From positions 1 through 64,000 of the forward strand of contig JAFKGI010000002.1 of assembly GCA_017307785.1 (NCBI GenBank): a stretch of 64,000 nucleotides of DNA. The letters are read 5' to 3'. The notes under the pieces are model-generated. The model saw nothing but the letters and a program-made list of their open reading frames with translations, was not told the origin of the DNA and did no database searches. Below, piece by piece: positions 16,157-24,784 of the stretch (within the stretch, counting starts at the first letter, position 1; each line of letters begins with the position of its first letter). Made by a program: the position numbers and the translations under genes. The DNA comes from Vulcanimicrobiota bacterium. GTDB lineage: Bacteria > Vulcanimicrobiota > Xenobia > Xenobiales > JADMJV01.

Positions 16157-18919
16157 ATGAATCTGATGCGCGAGCGTCTCAAGGTCCGGGTCAGCAAGGA
16201 ACGGGAAAATGACCTGTGGGCCCGCCTGTGCGAGCAATTCCAACCCCTGGTTGTGGACGTCGCCCTGCAAATTCGTCGAGTTCTGGACCTGCCTCCGGCA
16301 CTGGTTTCGCCCGGAGGCGAGCTCTTCCTGACCGGCCAGTCCGATCTGCTCTACTACTGGATTTCCGAAGACCGTCGCTCGATTGAAGTGGGCGCTGTTT
16401 ACAACGAGAGCTCTCCAGACCAGGCTTTCGATGAGTTCCGGCAGACGGTTGGCGAAGCTCTCGGCAGCGACCGCTGGCAACAGCTGACCAACCAGGCGGA
16501 GCGCTTTCAGCCCTTGCTGGAGGAAAGTGAAGCCTTCCCCAATTTCGACGGCGACATCGAACCCGCCCGAGCGATGGCTCCCTCGGCCAATCGTCACCTG
16601 CTGGCCGAAGTCAGCCGGCGTTCCGGTGTGCCGCTCGAACAAGTCACCTCGACCAAATTTGAAGCCAACTGGGACCAGGTGGCCGAGCAGCTAGAGAGCT
16701 GCCAGCTGATTCAGCGTGAGTTCCAGGTGTACTGTCGAGACACCGGGATCCAGCTGTGCAAATTCCCCAGCAAGTCAGCGCTGGACGAAGCCGCTCGCAT
16801 GGGCTTTCGCAGTTTTTCCAGCGGTCGCCCCATCATGGAAGAGCGCATTATCCAGTTCCTCTTCTCCACGGACCTGGGCCGCCGACTCTCGAAGCGCAAC
16901 TTGTGGCTGGCCCTGTGCCTGGCCGACGGCCTCAAGCAGGTTGGCGTGGAACGGAAACACCTGCGCTGGACGGTCGAGAAAGATTACCGCACCATCAACC
17001 TGTTTTCCGCCTACCGCGATTCCGCACTTCTCTTCGAAGTCCAGGAAGAGGCCGTCACAGCCGACATGGCCTTCCGCTTTCTCTCGCGCGCTCGCTACTA
17101 CCGTCCCGACGCGGCTTTCCTGGTCACTCCCCTGCCCCTTCGCCAGGACGCCCGTCAACTGATCGACGCCTATCGCCCGGAGGGCGGTATGCGGGTCCGG
17201 ATTCTCCACGAACTTTCCCAGCTCACCACCGAGCTGGAGCGCGTGCAAAGTCAGACCATGGACCGCTCCGTGGAAGATCTACTCCAGCGCTTCGGTGACC
17301 TGACCTGGGTCAACGTGGGCAACTGCGTGGGCGAGCACCTGCTGGGCCCCGAGCCGGAACCCACCACAATTCAGGAATCCAGCGAAAGCCTGCCGGAAGA
17401 GCCTGAGATTTTGGAAGCGGTCAGCGAAGCGGCCGAGACCGTAACTCCGGCGGGTCAGGACATCCTGGATCTGGACCTGGACCTGGATCTGGAAGAACTC
17501 GGACTGGGCACCTCGCCGGTGGCTCCTCAGTCTTCCTCCTCCTCACTCGACGACTTCGACCTGGAACTGGACCTGGACAACCTGGACCTGGGCAGCGTCA
17601 GACCGACCACCAAGGCGGCTGCCGCGAAAGGCGCCAGCCTGGACCCGCTCGACGACCTGTTCCAGGACATGCCCGAACTGGGCAGCTTCTCTCCCGCCAA
17701 GGAAGACACCGCGGTCGCCCCGGCCGAGGTGGAGCCGGAACCAGCTCCCGTAGAACCTGAGCCCGTGGCCTCCGAGCCCGAACCGACTCCCGTAGAACCG
17801 GAGCCCGTCGTCGTAGAGCCCGAACCGGAGCCGGTGGTCGAGGATCTGCTGGCGGAGGAGCCGGCGCTGGAAGAACCCGCTACCGTCGAGCCCACCAGTG
17901 TAGAACCGGAGCCCGTGGCCGTCGAACCAGAGCCCACCGTCGCCGTGCAGGCTCCGGTGCCCAGCACCCCCGACAGCATGGCCGGATTGGACCTCAATCT
18001 GGACCTGGATCTCGACCTCGACCTCGATTTGGATCTCGATCTGGATTTGAACCTGCCGCCCGCCCCCAGCGAGCCCACTCCCGCACCGGTGGCGGCGACC
18101 CCCGCGGAAGACCTTCCCGAAGAAATCATGCCGGAAGTCAGCGTTCCTATGAGCGAGCGCAGCCCCGAAGAAAAAGTCGACGCAGCTGCGCTCCGTGCTC
18201 AGGACGAACTTCGTCAGCACGGCACGGCTGCCCAGCTCGACGAGATCTTCCAGGAGATTCTGGACCAACCGGGCCATTCGGCCCTGGTCGCAACCTCGGA
18301 AGGCCTGCCTATGATGGGCGAACTCCGTCCGGCCGCGCTGACCGGGCCGGTCAGCGCCTACCAATTGGACATTTGGGAAAACTTCCGTCGCGCTCTGGAC
18401 GAAAGCGGCCTGGGCAACCTGCAGTCGCTTTACATCGACGGTGGGCGACTCCACCTGAACATCACCCCCACCGGTCACCAACTGTGGCTGACCACGGCTC
18501 AGGAAGTCGTCGTCTCCATGGAAGAAAGCTCCGGCTCGCTGTCGGCCGACCTGACCTTGTTCGAGGCCATCCTCAAGAAGGTCCTGGAAGACCTCGGGCA
18601 GGTCCAGGGCATCGAAGGCAACCTGGTCACCGGTCCGGATGGACCCATCGAAATCCAATACAACGGCTCCGAAGTCTCTCCCGACACCGTGAGTGTCGTA
18701 CTCAGCCAGACCCTGGCCGACTGCGAATCCTCCTTCCAGGCCATGGGATGCCTGCCGACCCGCCAGATCGTGCTGCGCGGCGACCGCCTGTCCTTTAGTC
18801 TGATTCCTCTCGACAAACAGACCGTGCTGATCACCATCCTTTCGGTCAATGCGCCCAAGGATGTGTGGCAGACTCGACTACAAGGGGCCGCCACGATGCT
18901 GGCCTCGGTATTCCAATAA
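16157..18919 (+). CDS. Multidomain protein with C-terminal Roadblock/LC7-like domains
   Basis: 920 residues, start ATG 16157 behind AGGAGG (16141-16146). Residues 1-400 form an unrecognised alpha/beta region (RERLKVRVSKEREND...; VGVERKHLRWTVEKDYR). Residues 400-690 are a low-complexity linker made of Asp-Leu runs and Pro-Glu-Val repeats. Residues 690-920 contain two successive regions with the Roadblock/LC7 pattern: LDEIFQEILDQPGHSALVATSEGLPMMGEL and, later, VLEDLGQVQGIEGNLVTGPDGPIEIQYNG. Roadblock proteins scaffold or regulate small GTPases such as MglA in polarity and motility. No GTPase gene is in the window. A single-domain Roadblock protein follows 20 bases later and could dimerise with it. 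Confidence 0.82.
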   Translation: MNLMRERLKVRVSKERENDLWARLCEQFQPLVVDVALQIRRVLDLPPALVSPGGELFLTGQSDLLYYWISEDRRSIEVGAVYNESSPDQAFDEFRQTVGEALGSDRWQQLTNQAERFQPLLEESEAFPNFDGDIEPARAMAPSANRHLLAEVSRRSGVPLEQVTSTKFEANWDQVAEQLESCQLIQREFQVYCRDTGIQLCKFPSKSALDEAARMGFRSFSSGRPIMEERIIQFLFSTDLGRRLSKRNLWLALCLADGLKQVGVERKHLRWTVEKDYRTINLFSAYRDSALLFEVQEEAVTADMAFRFLSRARYYRPDAAFLVTPLPLRQDARQLIDAYRPEGGMRVRILHELSQLTTELERVQSQTMDRSVEDLLQRFGDLTWVNVGNCVGEHLLGPEPEPTTIQESSESLPEEPEILEAVSEAAETVTPAGQDILDLDLDLDLEELGLGTSPVAPQSSSSSLDDFDLELDLDNLDLGSVRPTTKAAAAKGASLDPLDDLFQDMPELGSFSPAKEDTAVAPAEVEPEPAPVEPEPVASEPEPTPVEPEPVVVEPEPEPVVEDLLAEEPALEEPATVEPTSVEPEPVAVEPEPTVAVQAPVPSTPDSMAGLDLNLDLDLDLDLDLDLDLDLNLPPAPSEPTPAPVAATPAEDLPEEIMPEVSVPMSERSPEEKVDAAALRAQDELRQHGTAAQLDEIFQEILDQPGHSALVATSEGLPMMGELRPAALTGPVSAYQLDIWENFRRALDESGLGNLQSLYIDGGRLHLNITPTGHQLWLTTAQEVVVSMEESSGSLSADLTLFEAILKKVLEDLGQVQGIEGNLVTGPDGPIEIQYNGSEVSPDTVSVVLSQTLADCESSFQAMGCLPTRQIVLRGDRLSFSLIPLDKQTVLITILSVNAPKDVWQTRLQGAATMLASVFQ
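17463..17492 (+). repeat. First Asp-Leu tract
   Basis: In-frame short tandem repeat within the 920-residue protein encoding alternating Asp and Leu (ILDLDLDLDLEELGLG). Codons for Asp and Leu alternate between GAC/GAT and CTG/CTC, so it is maintained at protein level, not as a pure DNA repeat. Confidence 0.8.
17700..17945 (+). repeat. Pro-Glu-Val repeat linker
   Basis: About 80 codons made of variants of V-E-P-E-P (for example PVEPEPVASEPEPTPVEPEP). It is acidic and extended, probably a rigid spacer between the N-terminal domain and the Roadblock region of the 920-residue protein. Confidence 0.8.
17987..18055 (+). repeat. Second, longer Asp-Leu tract
   Basis: Twenty-three codons reading L-D-L-N followed by eight or nine L-D pairs and ending N-L. 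Alternating charged and leucine residues would form an amphipathic beta strand or a short linear docking motif. Two shorter tracts at 17463-17492 and 17560-17590 share the pattern. Confidence 0.85.
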
Positions 18920-18938
18920 TCAAGCTGGAGGTTGATCC

Positions 18939-19277
18939 GTGGAAGAGATTCTGGAAAAGTTGCTCAAAATCAATGGAGTCGAGGGGGCTTTAGTCGTCGG
19001 CAAGGACGGCCTGGTCATTAGCAGCGTCGGCACCTTCAATCCCGACCCGGACAGCTTCGGAGCTGGCGTGGCGGAAGTCCTCAATCACCTCGACACCCAT
19101 TTCCAAGCTCGCGGTGCCAGCCAGCGCGTCACCCTCGACCAGCAGATGGGAGTGACCCACCTGACCTCGATCAACGAAGTCACCTTCCTGGTAGCCCATG
19201 GCTCTCCCGGAATCAATCTCGGCCGCCTGCGCCTCGACAGCGACCAGGTTGCCGCCGCTTTAGGGGAGCAACTCTAG
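18939..19277 (+). CDS. Roadblock/LC7 domain protein
   Basis: A 112-residue single-domain protein, start GTG 18939 with GGAGG nearby at about 18926-18931. It has the Roadblock pattern: an N-terminal helix (MEEILEKLLKINGVEGALVV), GKDGLVISSVG, a long helix (FGAGVAEVLNHLDTHFQARG) and a final strand plus helix (FLVAHGSPGINLGRLRL). Bacterial Roadblock proteins (MglB type) form homo- or heterodimers that bind Ras-like GTPases. It follows the 920-residue protein with Roadblock domains by 20 bases and is probably co-transcribed. Its last 18 bases overlap the end of the convergent phosphodiesterase gene. Confidence 0.92.
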   Translation: MEEILEKLLKINGVEGALVVGKDGLVISSVGTFNPDPDSFGAGVAEVLNHLDTHFQARGASQRVTLDQQMGVTHLTSINEVTFLVAHGSPGINLGRLRLDSDQVAAALGEQL

Positions 19278-20543
19278 GGGAGACCCCTCCATCGAGGAGC
19301 AGTCCAGCCGAAGCACCTTGCCGACGCTGGGCGCTACCTCCAGCAAACTTCTGGAGCCCAGGTCCAGGCCCGCTTCGACGCCCGGCCCGACCACGATCCA
19401 GCCGGTGGGCAACAGTTCCGGCAAATGCCCGTGTTGACCGAGCGGCCTTTCCGTTGGCGTCTCAAAAGGACCGTCAACGGACTGGCCCAGGGCCAATCCG
19501 GGTGCGACCGAGATCGCCAAACTGGCGCGCGGAAAAGTGCGCCTGCGGTCCAGCTCCTCGCGCTCCAAGATCGTCCAACGACCCACTCCTCGCTGCTGCA
19601 ACAGTTTGCGCACCTGAGGCAAGAGCTCCGGGTCTTTACAATAGATAGCAGCACTTCCGCCGTTGCTTCGAGCGTAGACCTTCCAGGACTTGATCTTGCC
19701 GTTCTGCGAGACGATCCAGCCACGGTCATGGAACAGTCGGTTGGGCGCCAAGATGCTCTGGACGCCCAAAAATCCGTGATCTCCGACCACCATCAGGGTG
19801 GTGTCGCGAAGATCGATCTGTTCTACGATTTTTGCCAGGGCTGCATCCAGCTGGGCCACCGCTTCACGAGTCTCCGGACTATCCGGCCCGAAGCGATGTT
19901 GAGTCCAGTCCAAATTCAGCATGTGGATCAACGTCAGCCTGGGCTTGTAAGTGCGCCAGGTATAGCCGACGGCGGCCGGTAGCCAGTTGTCCCAATCGGC
20001 GAAGGTCAAAGGAAAAGGCAGGCCCGACTGCTGCTGAATGTCTTCGAGAAGTCCGGGAGTCGATGTTTGCCGCAGCAATTCTTCCGTGGTTCCCACATTG
20101 GCACCCGGAACCGAGAAGATTTCCGGAACCAGATAGTCCACTCTGGCTCCCACCGAAACAGGCCAGGAGAAGGCGGCCGTAGTCAGCTTGCCGCGTCGCG
20201 CTAAGTCCCAAAGAGTAGGAGCCTGGATGCGCGACGCCTCCCAGTTCCAACCCGGGGTGGGGCCGGTTTCCCAGTCAAAGTCCACGTTGCAATCGATGCC
20301 GTGCCGGCTCGGGGAGACTCCCGTGATCAGGCTGGTGTGATTGGCATAGGTAATGCTGGGAAAAACCGAGGTCACTGCCCGGGCACTGGCACCCTGACGA
20401 CAAAGGCTCTGGAGACAGGGGGCCGGCCATCGCGAGTCCAGGTAAAATTCAGGGCGCAGACCATCCAGGGAAATTAGCACAACCTTGGGTTCCGCCAGCG
20501 CCAACGTGGCCAGCGACAGCCAAAAGAGCAAAACTCGAGACAT
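19260..20543 (-). CDS. Secreted alkaline phosphatase-like phosphodiesterase (NPP type)
   Basis: A 427-residue protein with signal peptide MSRVLLFWLSLATLALA, then KVVLISLDGLRPEF, the metal-binding start of the nucleotide pyrophosphatase/phosphodiesterase family. The nucleophile region is FPSITYANHTSLITG (Thr within PSITYANH), followed by HGIDCN. Further metal ligands fit DWTQHRFGPDS and VVGDHGFLG, and the closing His fits GQHGHLPELLP. The two-metal site hence looks complete. Such enzymes hydrolyse nucleotides, phospholipid head groups or other phosphodiesters outside the cytoplasm. It is transcribed alone, divergent from the TPR lipoprotein. Confidence 0.92.
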   Translation of the reverse strand: MSRVLLFWLSLATLALAEPKVVLISLDGLRPEFYLDSRWPAPCLQSLCRQGASARAVTSVFPSITYANHTSLITGVSPSRHGIDCNVDFDWETGPTPGWNWEASRIQAPTLWDLARRGKLTTAAFSWPVSVGARVDYLVPEIFSVPGANVGTTEELLRQTSTPGLLEDIQQQSGLPFPLTFADWDNWLPAAVGYTWRTYKPRLTLIHMLNLDWTQHRFGPDSPETREAVAQLDAALAKIVEQIDLRDTTLMVVGDHGFLGVQSILAPNRLFHDRGWIVSQNGKIKSWKVYARSNGGSAAIYCKDPELLPQVRKLLQQRGVGRWTILEREELDRRRTFPRASLAISVAPGLALGQSVDGPFETPTERPLGQHGHLPELLPTGWIVVGPGVEAGLDLGSRSLLEVAPSVGKVLRLDCSSMEGSPLELLP

Positions 20544-20629
20544 AGGCTATCGCATGCGCGACCCTCAGGCCATGACCCTCCTTTCCGTCTCAGGGCAGGA
20601 CTTCCAATTTACAGACCAAACCAGGCACC

Positions 20630-22078
20630 ATGAAACGCGCATGGATGGGCCTTATTCTTGCCGGCTTGCTCTCGGTCGGATGCGTGCAGGGACACGTCTA
20701 CTACGAAAAAGGAAACCAGTTGGTGGAGAAGCGCCAATGGGAACCGGCCCTGGAGGAATACAACAAAGCCCTGGCCGCCGATTCTCGACTGACCGGGGCC
20801 TACATGAAGCGAGGCCTGTGCTTTCAGCGTCTGGGTCGCCACGACGAAGCCCTGGCCGACTACAACAAGGCCGTAGAGCTGCAGCCGGGCAACGACCAGT
20901 CCTATATCAACCGGGCCGTCTTCTATGACGACAAAGGCGACCACCGCCAGCTGGCCCTGGCCGACCTGAACAAAGCCCTGGAGCTCAATTCGCGCAACGC
21001 CTACACCTACAACTTGCGCGGCAATGTTTACCTGAAACTGCTCCAGCTGGAAAATGCCCTGAACGATTACAACGATTCGATCCGACTCAATCCGCGAGAC
21101 TACGTCCCCTACTGCGGCCTGGGCGACACTTACCTGACCATGGCCGACTACTTGAAGGCCATCGAAGCCTTCGAGAAAGCGATCGCGATCGATCCCAAAC
21201 AGGCGCTGCCTTACTCGGGTCGCGGTTTTGCGCATCTGGAATTGGGCCATTGCAAAGAGGCCATGGCCGACTGCCAGGAAGCCGTCCGACTCGACCCGTA
21301 CCTGCCCGCTTCTTATGCGCGGCGAGGGCTGGTCTACATTCGTTGTGACCACGACTACAAGAAGGGCATCGCCGACTTCACCAAAGCCATCGAGATCGAG
21401 CCGAAATACTTCTGGGCTTTCGTCTTCCGCGGGGACGCCTATCGCGACATCGGGGAAAGCCAGAAAGCCCTCAAAGATTACGATGAAGCGCTGGAACTCA
21501 ATCCCGCCCTGATTTCCGCCCTGAACTCACGAGGCAATCTGCACCTGGCGCTGGGCAACAAGGCTCGCGGACTGGCCGACCTGGACAAAGCTGCCGAACT
21601 GGAGGCCAAATCGCCGCTCGCCCAGGCCGCCCGTGGTTACGGCTATCGCGAAGCCAAGCGCTACAAAGAAGCCCTGCAAGCTTACGACAAGGCGATTGAA
21701 CTTGACCCCAAGCTGGCGGATGCCTACTACGGTCGAGGCTACACCCACGTACTGATGGGACGCGATGATCTGGCGATGCAAGATTATGACCGGGCCCTGA
21801 AATACGATCCCAAACAACGCTATGTCTACACCGCCCGCGCCTCTCTGAAGCAGAAGCAGCACAAGTACACGTCCGCGATTGAGGACTATGCCAAGGCGAT
21901 TGAAATCGAACCCGCCTTCGCCGAGGCGTTCATCCAGCGCGGCAACCTTTACAAGCTGATCGGTCAGAAAGAGAAGGCCAGTAGCGATTACCGCTCGGCC
22001 CTGAAGACGGGGAGCAAAGTCGAAGCAGTGAACAAGCAGGCTCGGGAAGGCCTCTCCAGCCTGGGAGAAAACCCATAG
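20630..22078 (+). CDS. TPR-repeat lipoprotein
   Basis: 482 residues with an N-terminal signal MKRAWMGLILAGLLSVGC; Cys18 is the likely lipidated residue, although the -3 position is Ser instead of the usual Leu. The rest is about thirteen TPR units, for example AYMKRGLCFQRLGRHDEALADYNKAVEL, as in pilus-associated outer-membrane TPR lipoproteins (PilF type are shorter). It probably sits on the periplasmic face as an assembly scaffold. The next gene follows with overlapping frames at the TAG stop, and two pilin genes lie 2 kb downstream, which fits but does not prove a pilus link. Confidence 0.9.
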   Translation: MKRAWMGLILAGLLSVGCVQGHVYYEKGNQLVEKRQWEPALEEYNKALAADSRLTGAYMKRGLCFQRLGRHDEALADYNKAVELQPGNDQSYINRAVFYDDKGDHRQLALADLNKALELNSRNAYTYNLRGNVYLKLLQLENALNDYNDSIRLNPRDYVPYCGLGDTYLTMADYLKAIEAFEKAIAIDPKQALPYSGRGFAHLELGHCKEAMADCQEAVRLDPYLPASYARRGLVYIRCDHDYKKGIADFTKAIEIEPKYFWAFVFRGDAYRDIGESQKALKDYDEALELNPALISALNSRGNLHLALGNKARGLADLDKAAELEAKSPLAQAARGYGYREAKRYKEALQAYDKAIELDPKLADAYYGRGYTHVLMGRDDLAMQDYDRALKYDPKQRYVYTARASLKQKQHKYTSAIEDYAKAIEIEPAFAEAFIQRGNLYKLIGQKEKASSDYRSALKTGSKVEAVNKQAREGLSSLGENP

Positions 22079-22983
22079 ATTCGCTGCTGATCTATTACGG
22101 GTACCCGGCTCTGATCAACGGAGCCCGGAACCTGGAAGAGGCGATCGGGCATTTTTCTCACTACAACATGGTCGTCTTGGGAGACGGCATTCAGGACCCC
22201 CGTCACCCCAATCACGACGCAACCCGGGAACTGATATCGGCCCTACCAGATGTCCGCTTCTTCGGCTACATCGACCTGGGAGTCCACAGTCCCCATCATC
22301 AGGTCCAGAATCTGCGAATGGAGCAGATTCGACACCGCGCCGCCGCCTGGAAACAGCTCGGAATGTCCGGAGTCCTGCTCGACGATTACGGATACGATTT
22401 CGCCACTACCCGCCAGCGCCAAATTGAGGCCGTCGAGTCGCTGCGCAGCCACGAACTTTCCGTGATCGCCAACAGCTGGGACCCCCGCCACGCCCTGGAC
22501 CAGGAACCCGGACCCGCCAATCCCAAGGGGATTCCCAGTCCGCTGGGCAAGGGAGACTTCTATCTCTACGAGAGCTACCTGGTCAGCAACGGCGAGTGGA
22601 CCGGGTTCAAGAACTGGCGATCCAAGGCCAACACGCTGGCCCGCTTTCTCGGCAAAGGAGTGGAGGTGGTCAGCTGTACAACGGCCACTCCGCTTTGTTC
22701 GCCCGATGAGATGTGGCCCTTTACCGCCCTCTGCGCCTGGATGGAAGGACACCGCGCTTGCGGCTGGGGAGAACCCAACTTTAGCGCCGGCGACAACCTG
22801 GCTCCCTGGCGCAACCGCCCAGACTTTCCACAGGCGCCCAAAGGTCAGCCGCGCGGGCGGGGTGCTCACAGCCTGGAGCGCCCCTGCCAGGAAGGCCTGG
22901 CGATCGCCAACTACCTCTCAAAAGAGTTTACCGTCCAGCCGACAAAACCATGGTGGGAGCGCCTGCTCCCGTTAAGGAGATAA
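22075..22983 (+). CDS. TIM-barrel protein related to GH114/spherulin-4-like enzymes
   Basis: About 302 residues. Strand-like blocks LLIYYGYP, YNMVVLGDGIQDPRHPNH, FFGYIDLGVHS, LGMSGVLLDDYGYDF and LSVIANSWDP match barrels of the spherulin-4/GH114-like group, where acidic residues at strand ends (D in LLDDYGYD) are candidates for catalysis. No signal peptide is seen. The homologous N-terminus (DSLLIYYGYP) lies upstream of the first ATG (22168), so translation should begin near 22075, where only ATA (22075-22077) is placed well, seven bases after GGGAG; CTG at 22084 is an alternative. The gene overlaps the lipoprotein stop and precedes the epimerase by 4 bases. Substrate unknown. Confidence 0.72.
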   Translation: MDSLLIYYGYPALINGARNLEEAIGHFSHYNMVVLGDGIQDPRHPNHDATRELISALPDVRFFGYIDLGVHSPHHQVQNLRMEQIRHRAAAWKQLGMSGVLLDDYGYDFATTRQRQIEAVESLRSHELSVIANSWDPRHALDQEPGPANPKGIPSPLGKGDFYLYESYLVSNGEWTGFKNWRSKANTLARFLGKGVEVVSCTTATPLCSPDEMWPFTALCAWMEGHRACGWGEPNFSAGDNLAPWRNRPDFPQAPKGQPRGRGAHSLERPCQEGLAIANYLSKEFTVQPTKPWWERLLPLRR

Positions 22984-22987
22984 CGTT

Positions 22988-23938
22988 ATGAGCCAAAAGA
23001 TTGTCATTACGGGAGGAGCCGGCTTCATCGGCTCCCATCTGGCCGACGCGTGCTGCCGTCTACCGAACGCCCCCGAAGTGGTCGTACTGGACAACCTGCG
23101 TAGCGGTCGCCGCGCCAACCTCGAACGCAACCAGGTACATTCTAATTTTCGCTGGGTCGAAGGCAGCATCACCGATCCGGAAGCAGTGGATGAGGTCTGT
23201 GCCGGAGCCGACTGGGTTTTCCACCTGGCCGCCATGATCAGCGTACCCGAATCCCTGATCCGACCACGCGAATGCGTCGAACTGAATGTCAACGGCACCC
23301 TGAACGTGCTCGAAGCCGCTCGCAAACACAAGATCAAAAAGGTCGTCCTCTCCTCTTCCGCCGCCATCTACGGGGACGACCCCGAACTGCCGAAGCACGA
23401 AAAGCTTCGACCGGCCCCCCAGACGCCCTACGGCATCACCAAGCTCGACGGTGAGTACTATCTGGAGATGTACCGACGCGAGTACGGAATTTCGACCGTA
23501 TCCCTGCGCTACTTCAACGTCTTCGGACCTCATCAGGACCCCACTTCGCAGTACGCGGCGGCGGTGCCAATCTTCATCAAGAAAGCTTTGGAGAGAGAAA
23601 CCATCGGCATCTTCGGCGACGGCCTGCAAACCCGTGATTTCGTCTATGTCGGCGACGTCGCGGCGGCCAACATCTGGGTTGCTCAACACGCAGATCTGCA
23701 CGGCGTATTCAACGTAGCCACGGGTTCGACCATCACCATCCTGCAATTGGCCGAGACGATTCGGGACCTACTGGGCTCCGACTCCCAAATTGAGCACCTA
23801 CCCCCTCGCCCCGGAGACATCCGAGCCTCCTGGTCGGATCCCGGGAAGCTCTTCGCGACCGGCTTCCGTCCGCAGTTCAATCTGGCTTCCGGCTTGCGAC
23901 CCACCCTTGCAGCCGCACAGCAAACGACGAGCACCTGA
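22988..23938 (+). CDS. NAD-dependent sugar-nucleotide epimerase/dehydratase
   Basis: A 316-residue extended short-chain dehydrogenase. The NAD motif GGAGFIGSH is at residues 9-17, VLDNLRSG marks the cofactor specificity loop, and the catalytic set is S(S)SAAIYG plus YGITK (Tyr and Lys). It resembles UDP-glucose 4-epimerase-like enzymes; lengths of 310-330 are usual. Exact substrate is not determinable. RBS AAGGAG at 22975-22980 lies in the end of the upstream gene. A good terminator follows, so the lipoprotein, TIM-barrel and epimerase genes may form one operon supplying surface polysaccharide or glycan. Confidence 0.93.
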   Translation: MSQKIVITGGAGFIGSHLADACCRLPNAPEVVVLDNLRSGRRANLERNQVHSNFRWVEGSITDPEAVDEVCAGADWVFHLAAMISVPESLIRPRECVELNVNGTLNVLEAARKHKIKKVVLSSSAAIYGDDPELPKHEKLRPAPQTPYGITKLDGEYYLEMYRREYGISTVSLRYFNVFGPHQDPTSQYAAAVPIFIKKALERETIGIFGDGLQTRDFVYVGDVAAANIWVAQHADLHGVFNVATGSTITILQLAETIRDLLGSDSQIEHLPPRPGDIRASWSDPGKLFATGFRPQFNLASGLRPTLAAAQQTTST

Positions 23939-23967
23939 AAAGATAGACACCCCCCAAAAGATACCAG

Positions 23968-24008
23968 GGGCTTGTGCGTGGATTCTACCAGCACAAGCCC
24001 TCTGTTTT
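23968..24008 (+). terminator. Intrinsic terminator after the epimerase
   Basis: Ten-base-pair perfect stem GGGCTTGTGC (23968-23977) and GCACAAGCCC (23991-24000) with a 13-base loop and a T-rich tail (TCTGTTTTG). Confidence 0.85.
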
Positions 24009-24088
24009 GACCACGGAAATGACGTTTTCTTGAGGTATCATCGCGTCACTCATAACTGAGCATCCCTTCAGACACGTGGAGAAACAAG

Positions 24089-24529
24089 ATGTTTGCATCC
24101 AAAAAACGCTTCGGCTTTACCCTTATCGAACTTATGATTGTCATCGCAATCATCGCCATTCTGGCCGCCATCCTGGTCCCCAACTTCCTCAAAGCCCGAG
24201 CCCAGGGACAGCTCACCGCCTGCAAGTCCAACTGCAAGAATATCGCAACCGCGCTGGAGATGTACTCTTCCGACAACGGCGGCCGCTATCCGATCACGGC
24301 CAATTTCCAAAGCAGGTTGACCGGCGGCAACTACCTGAAACTGATCCCCACCTGCCCCGCAGCCGGTGGACCGACCTACATCGCCGGCTTCACGTCAACC
24401 CAGACTCCGGACTCCTTTAGCTTCTACTGCAACGGCAATAACCACGCCAAAGCCTACACTGGCTTCAGCACCGCTTCAGCCGGCTATCCTCAGTACAGCG
24501 CCGAAAGCGGGTTACTCGATCACCCCTAA
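24089..24529 (+). CDS. Type IV pilin-like protein, copy 1
   Basis: 146 residues with a class III leader MFASKKRFG cut before FTLIELMIVIAIIAILAAI, the N-methylated hydrophobic helix of type IV pilins, with Glu5 of the mature protein present. The short globular part has Cys residues C43, C47, C103 and one near 122, able to form disulfides, and ends in GLLDHP. RBS GGAG at 24078-24081. It is 8 residues different from copy 2 at 24785 but uses quite different codons. A 9-base-pair terminator follows, so it is expressed apart from copy 2. It may be a major pilin or a minor pilin variant. Confidence 0.93.
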   Translation: MFASKKRFGFTLIELMIVIAIIAILAAILVPNFLKARAQGQLTACKSNCKNIATALEMYSSDNGGRYPITANFQSRLTGGNYLKLIPTCPAAGGPTYIAGFTSTQTPDSFSFYCNGNNHAKAYTGFSTASAGYPQYSAESGLLDHP

Positions 24530-24555
24530 GCGCCAGACCAGGTACGTCCCAACCG

Positions 24556-24585
24556 AAGGGCCTCGAAAGAGGCCCTTCTTGTTTG
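24556..24585 (+). terminator. Intrinsic terminator after pilin 1
   Basis: AAGGGCCTC (24556-24564), GAAA tetraloop, GAGGCCCTT (24569-24577), tail CTTGTTTG. Confidence 0.9.
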
Positions 24586-24599
24586 TATCTCTCTGCTCG

Positions 24600-24718
24600 G
24601 CAAGAAGGATTCGATGGACGGTCACAGTATACTATGGTCACCTCAGAACAATTTGGAAAAAATTTGGCAAAGATTTTTTCACAAAGTGTCCGAGATAGTC
24701 TGGGGGGGGTATAACCTG
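24600..24718 (+). promoter_or_regulatory. AT-rich promoter-like region upstream of pilin 2
   Basis: This is the most AT-rich stretch in the window (AATTTGGAAAAAATTTGGCA, then a T6 run) and ends in an eight-G run followed by TATAAC (24710-24715). TATACT (24628-24633) and TATAAC are possible -10 boxes, but neither has a good -35 at 17 bases. A strong, curved or activator-dependent promoter for the abundant pilin is likely; I cannot fix the exact site. TGGCA at 24665 recalls a sigma-54 -24 box but no GC-containing -12 box follows. Confidence 0.4.
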
Positions 24719-24753
24719 ATCAACTGCAACGGACAAGTCCCGAACCAGTTGAT
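24719..24753 (+). other. 5' leader hairpin of pilin 2 mRNA
   Basis: Inverted repeat ATCAACTG (24719-24726) and CAGTTGAT (24746-24753), with an inner GGAC-AA-GTCC stem. It begins a few bases after the TATAAC box and 32 bases before the pilin start, so it could be the 5'-end structure that stabilises the transcript, or an operator. Confidence 0.5.
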
Positions 24754-24784
24754 AAAAATCCATCACCGTGGAGGTGAATTTCAG

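Noticed and set aside
17543-18658. Minus-strand frame opposite the Roadblock protein, with Gln/Val periodicity
   Set aside because: The periodicity is the antisense of Asp-Leu and Pro-Glu repeats, not a real protein.
24660-24685. Sigma-54 promoter (TGGCA) before pilin 2
   Set aside because: The -12 GC element is missing at the required spacing.
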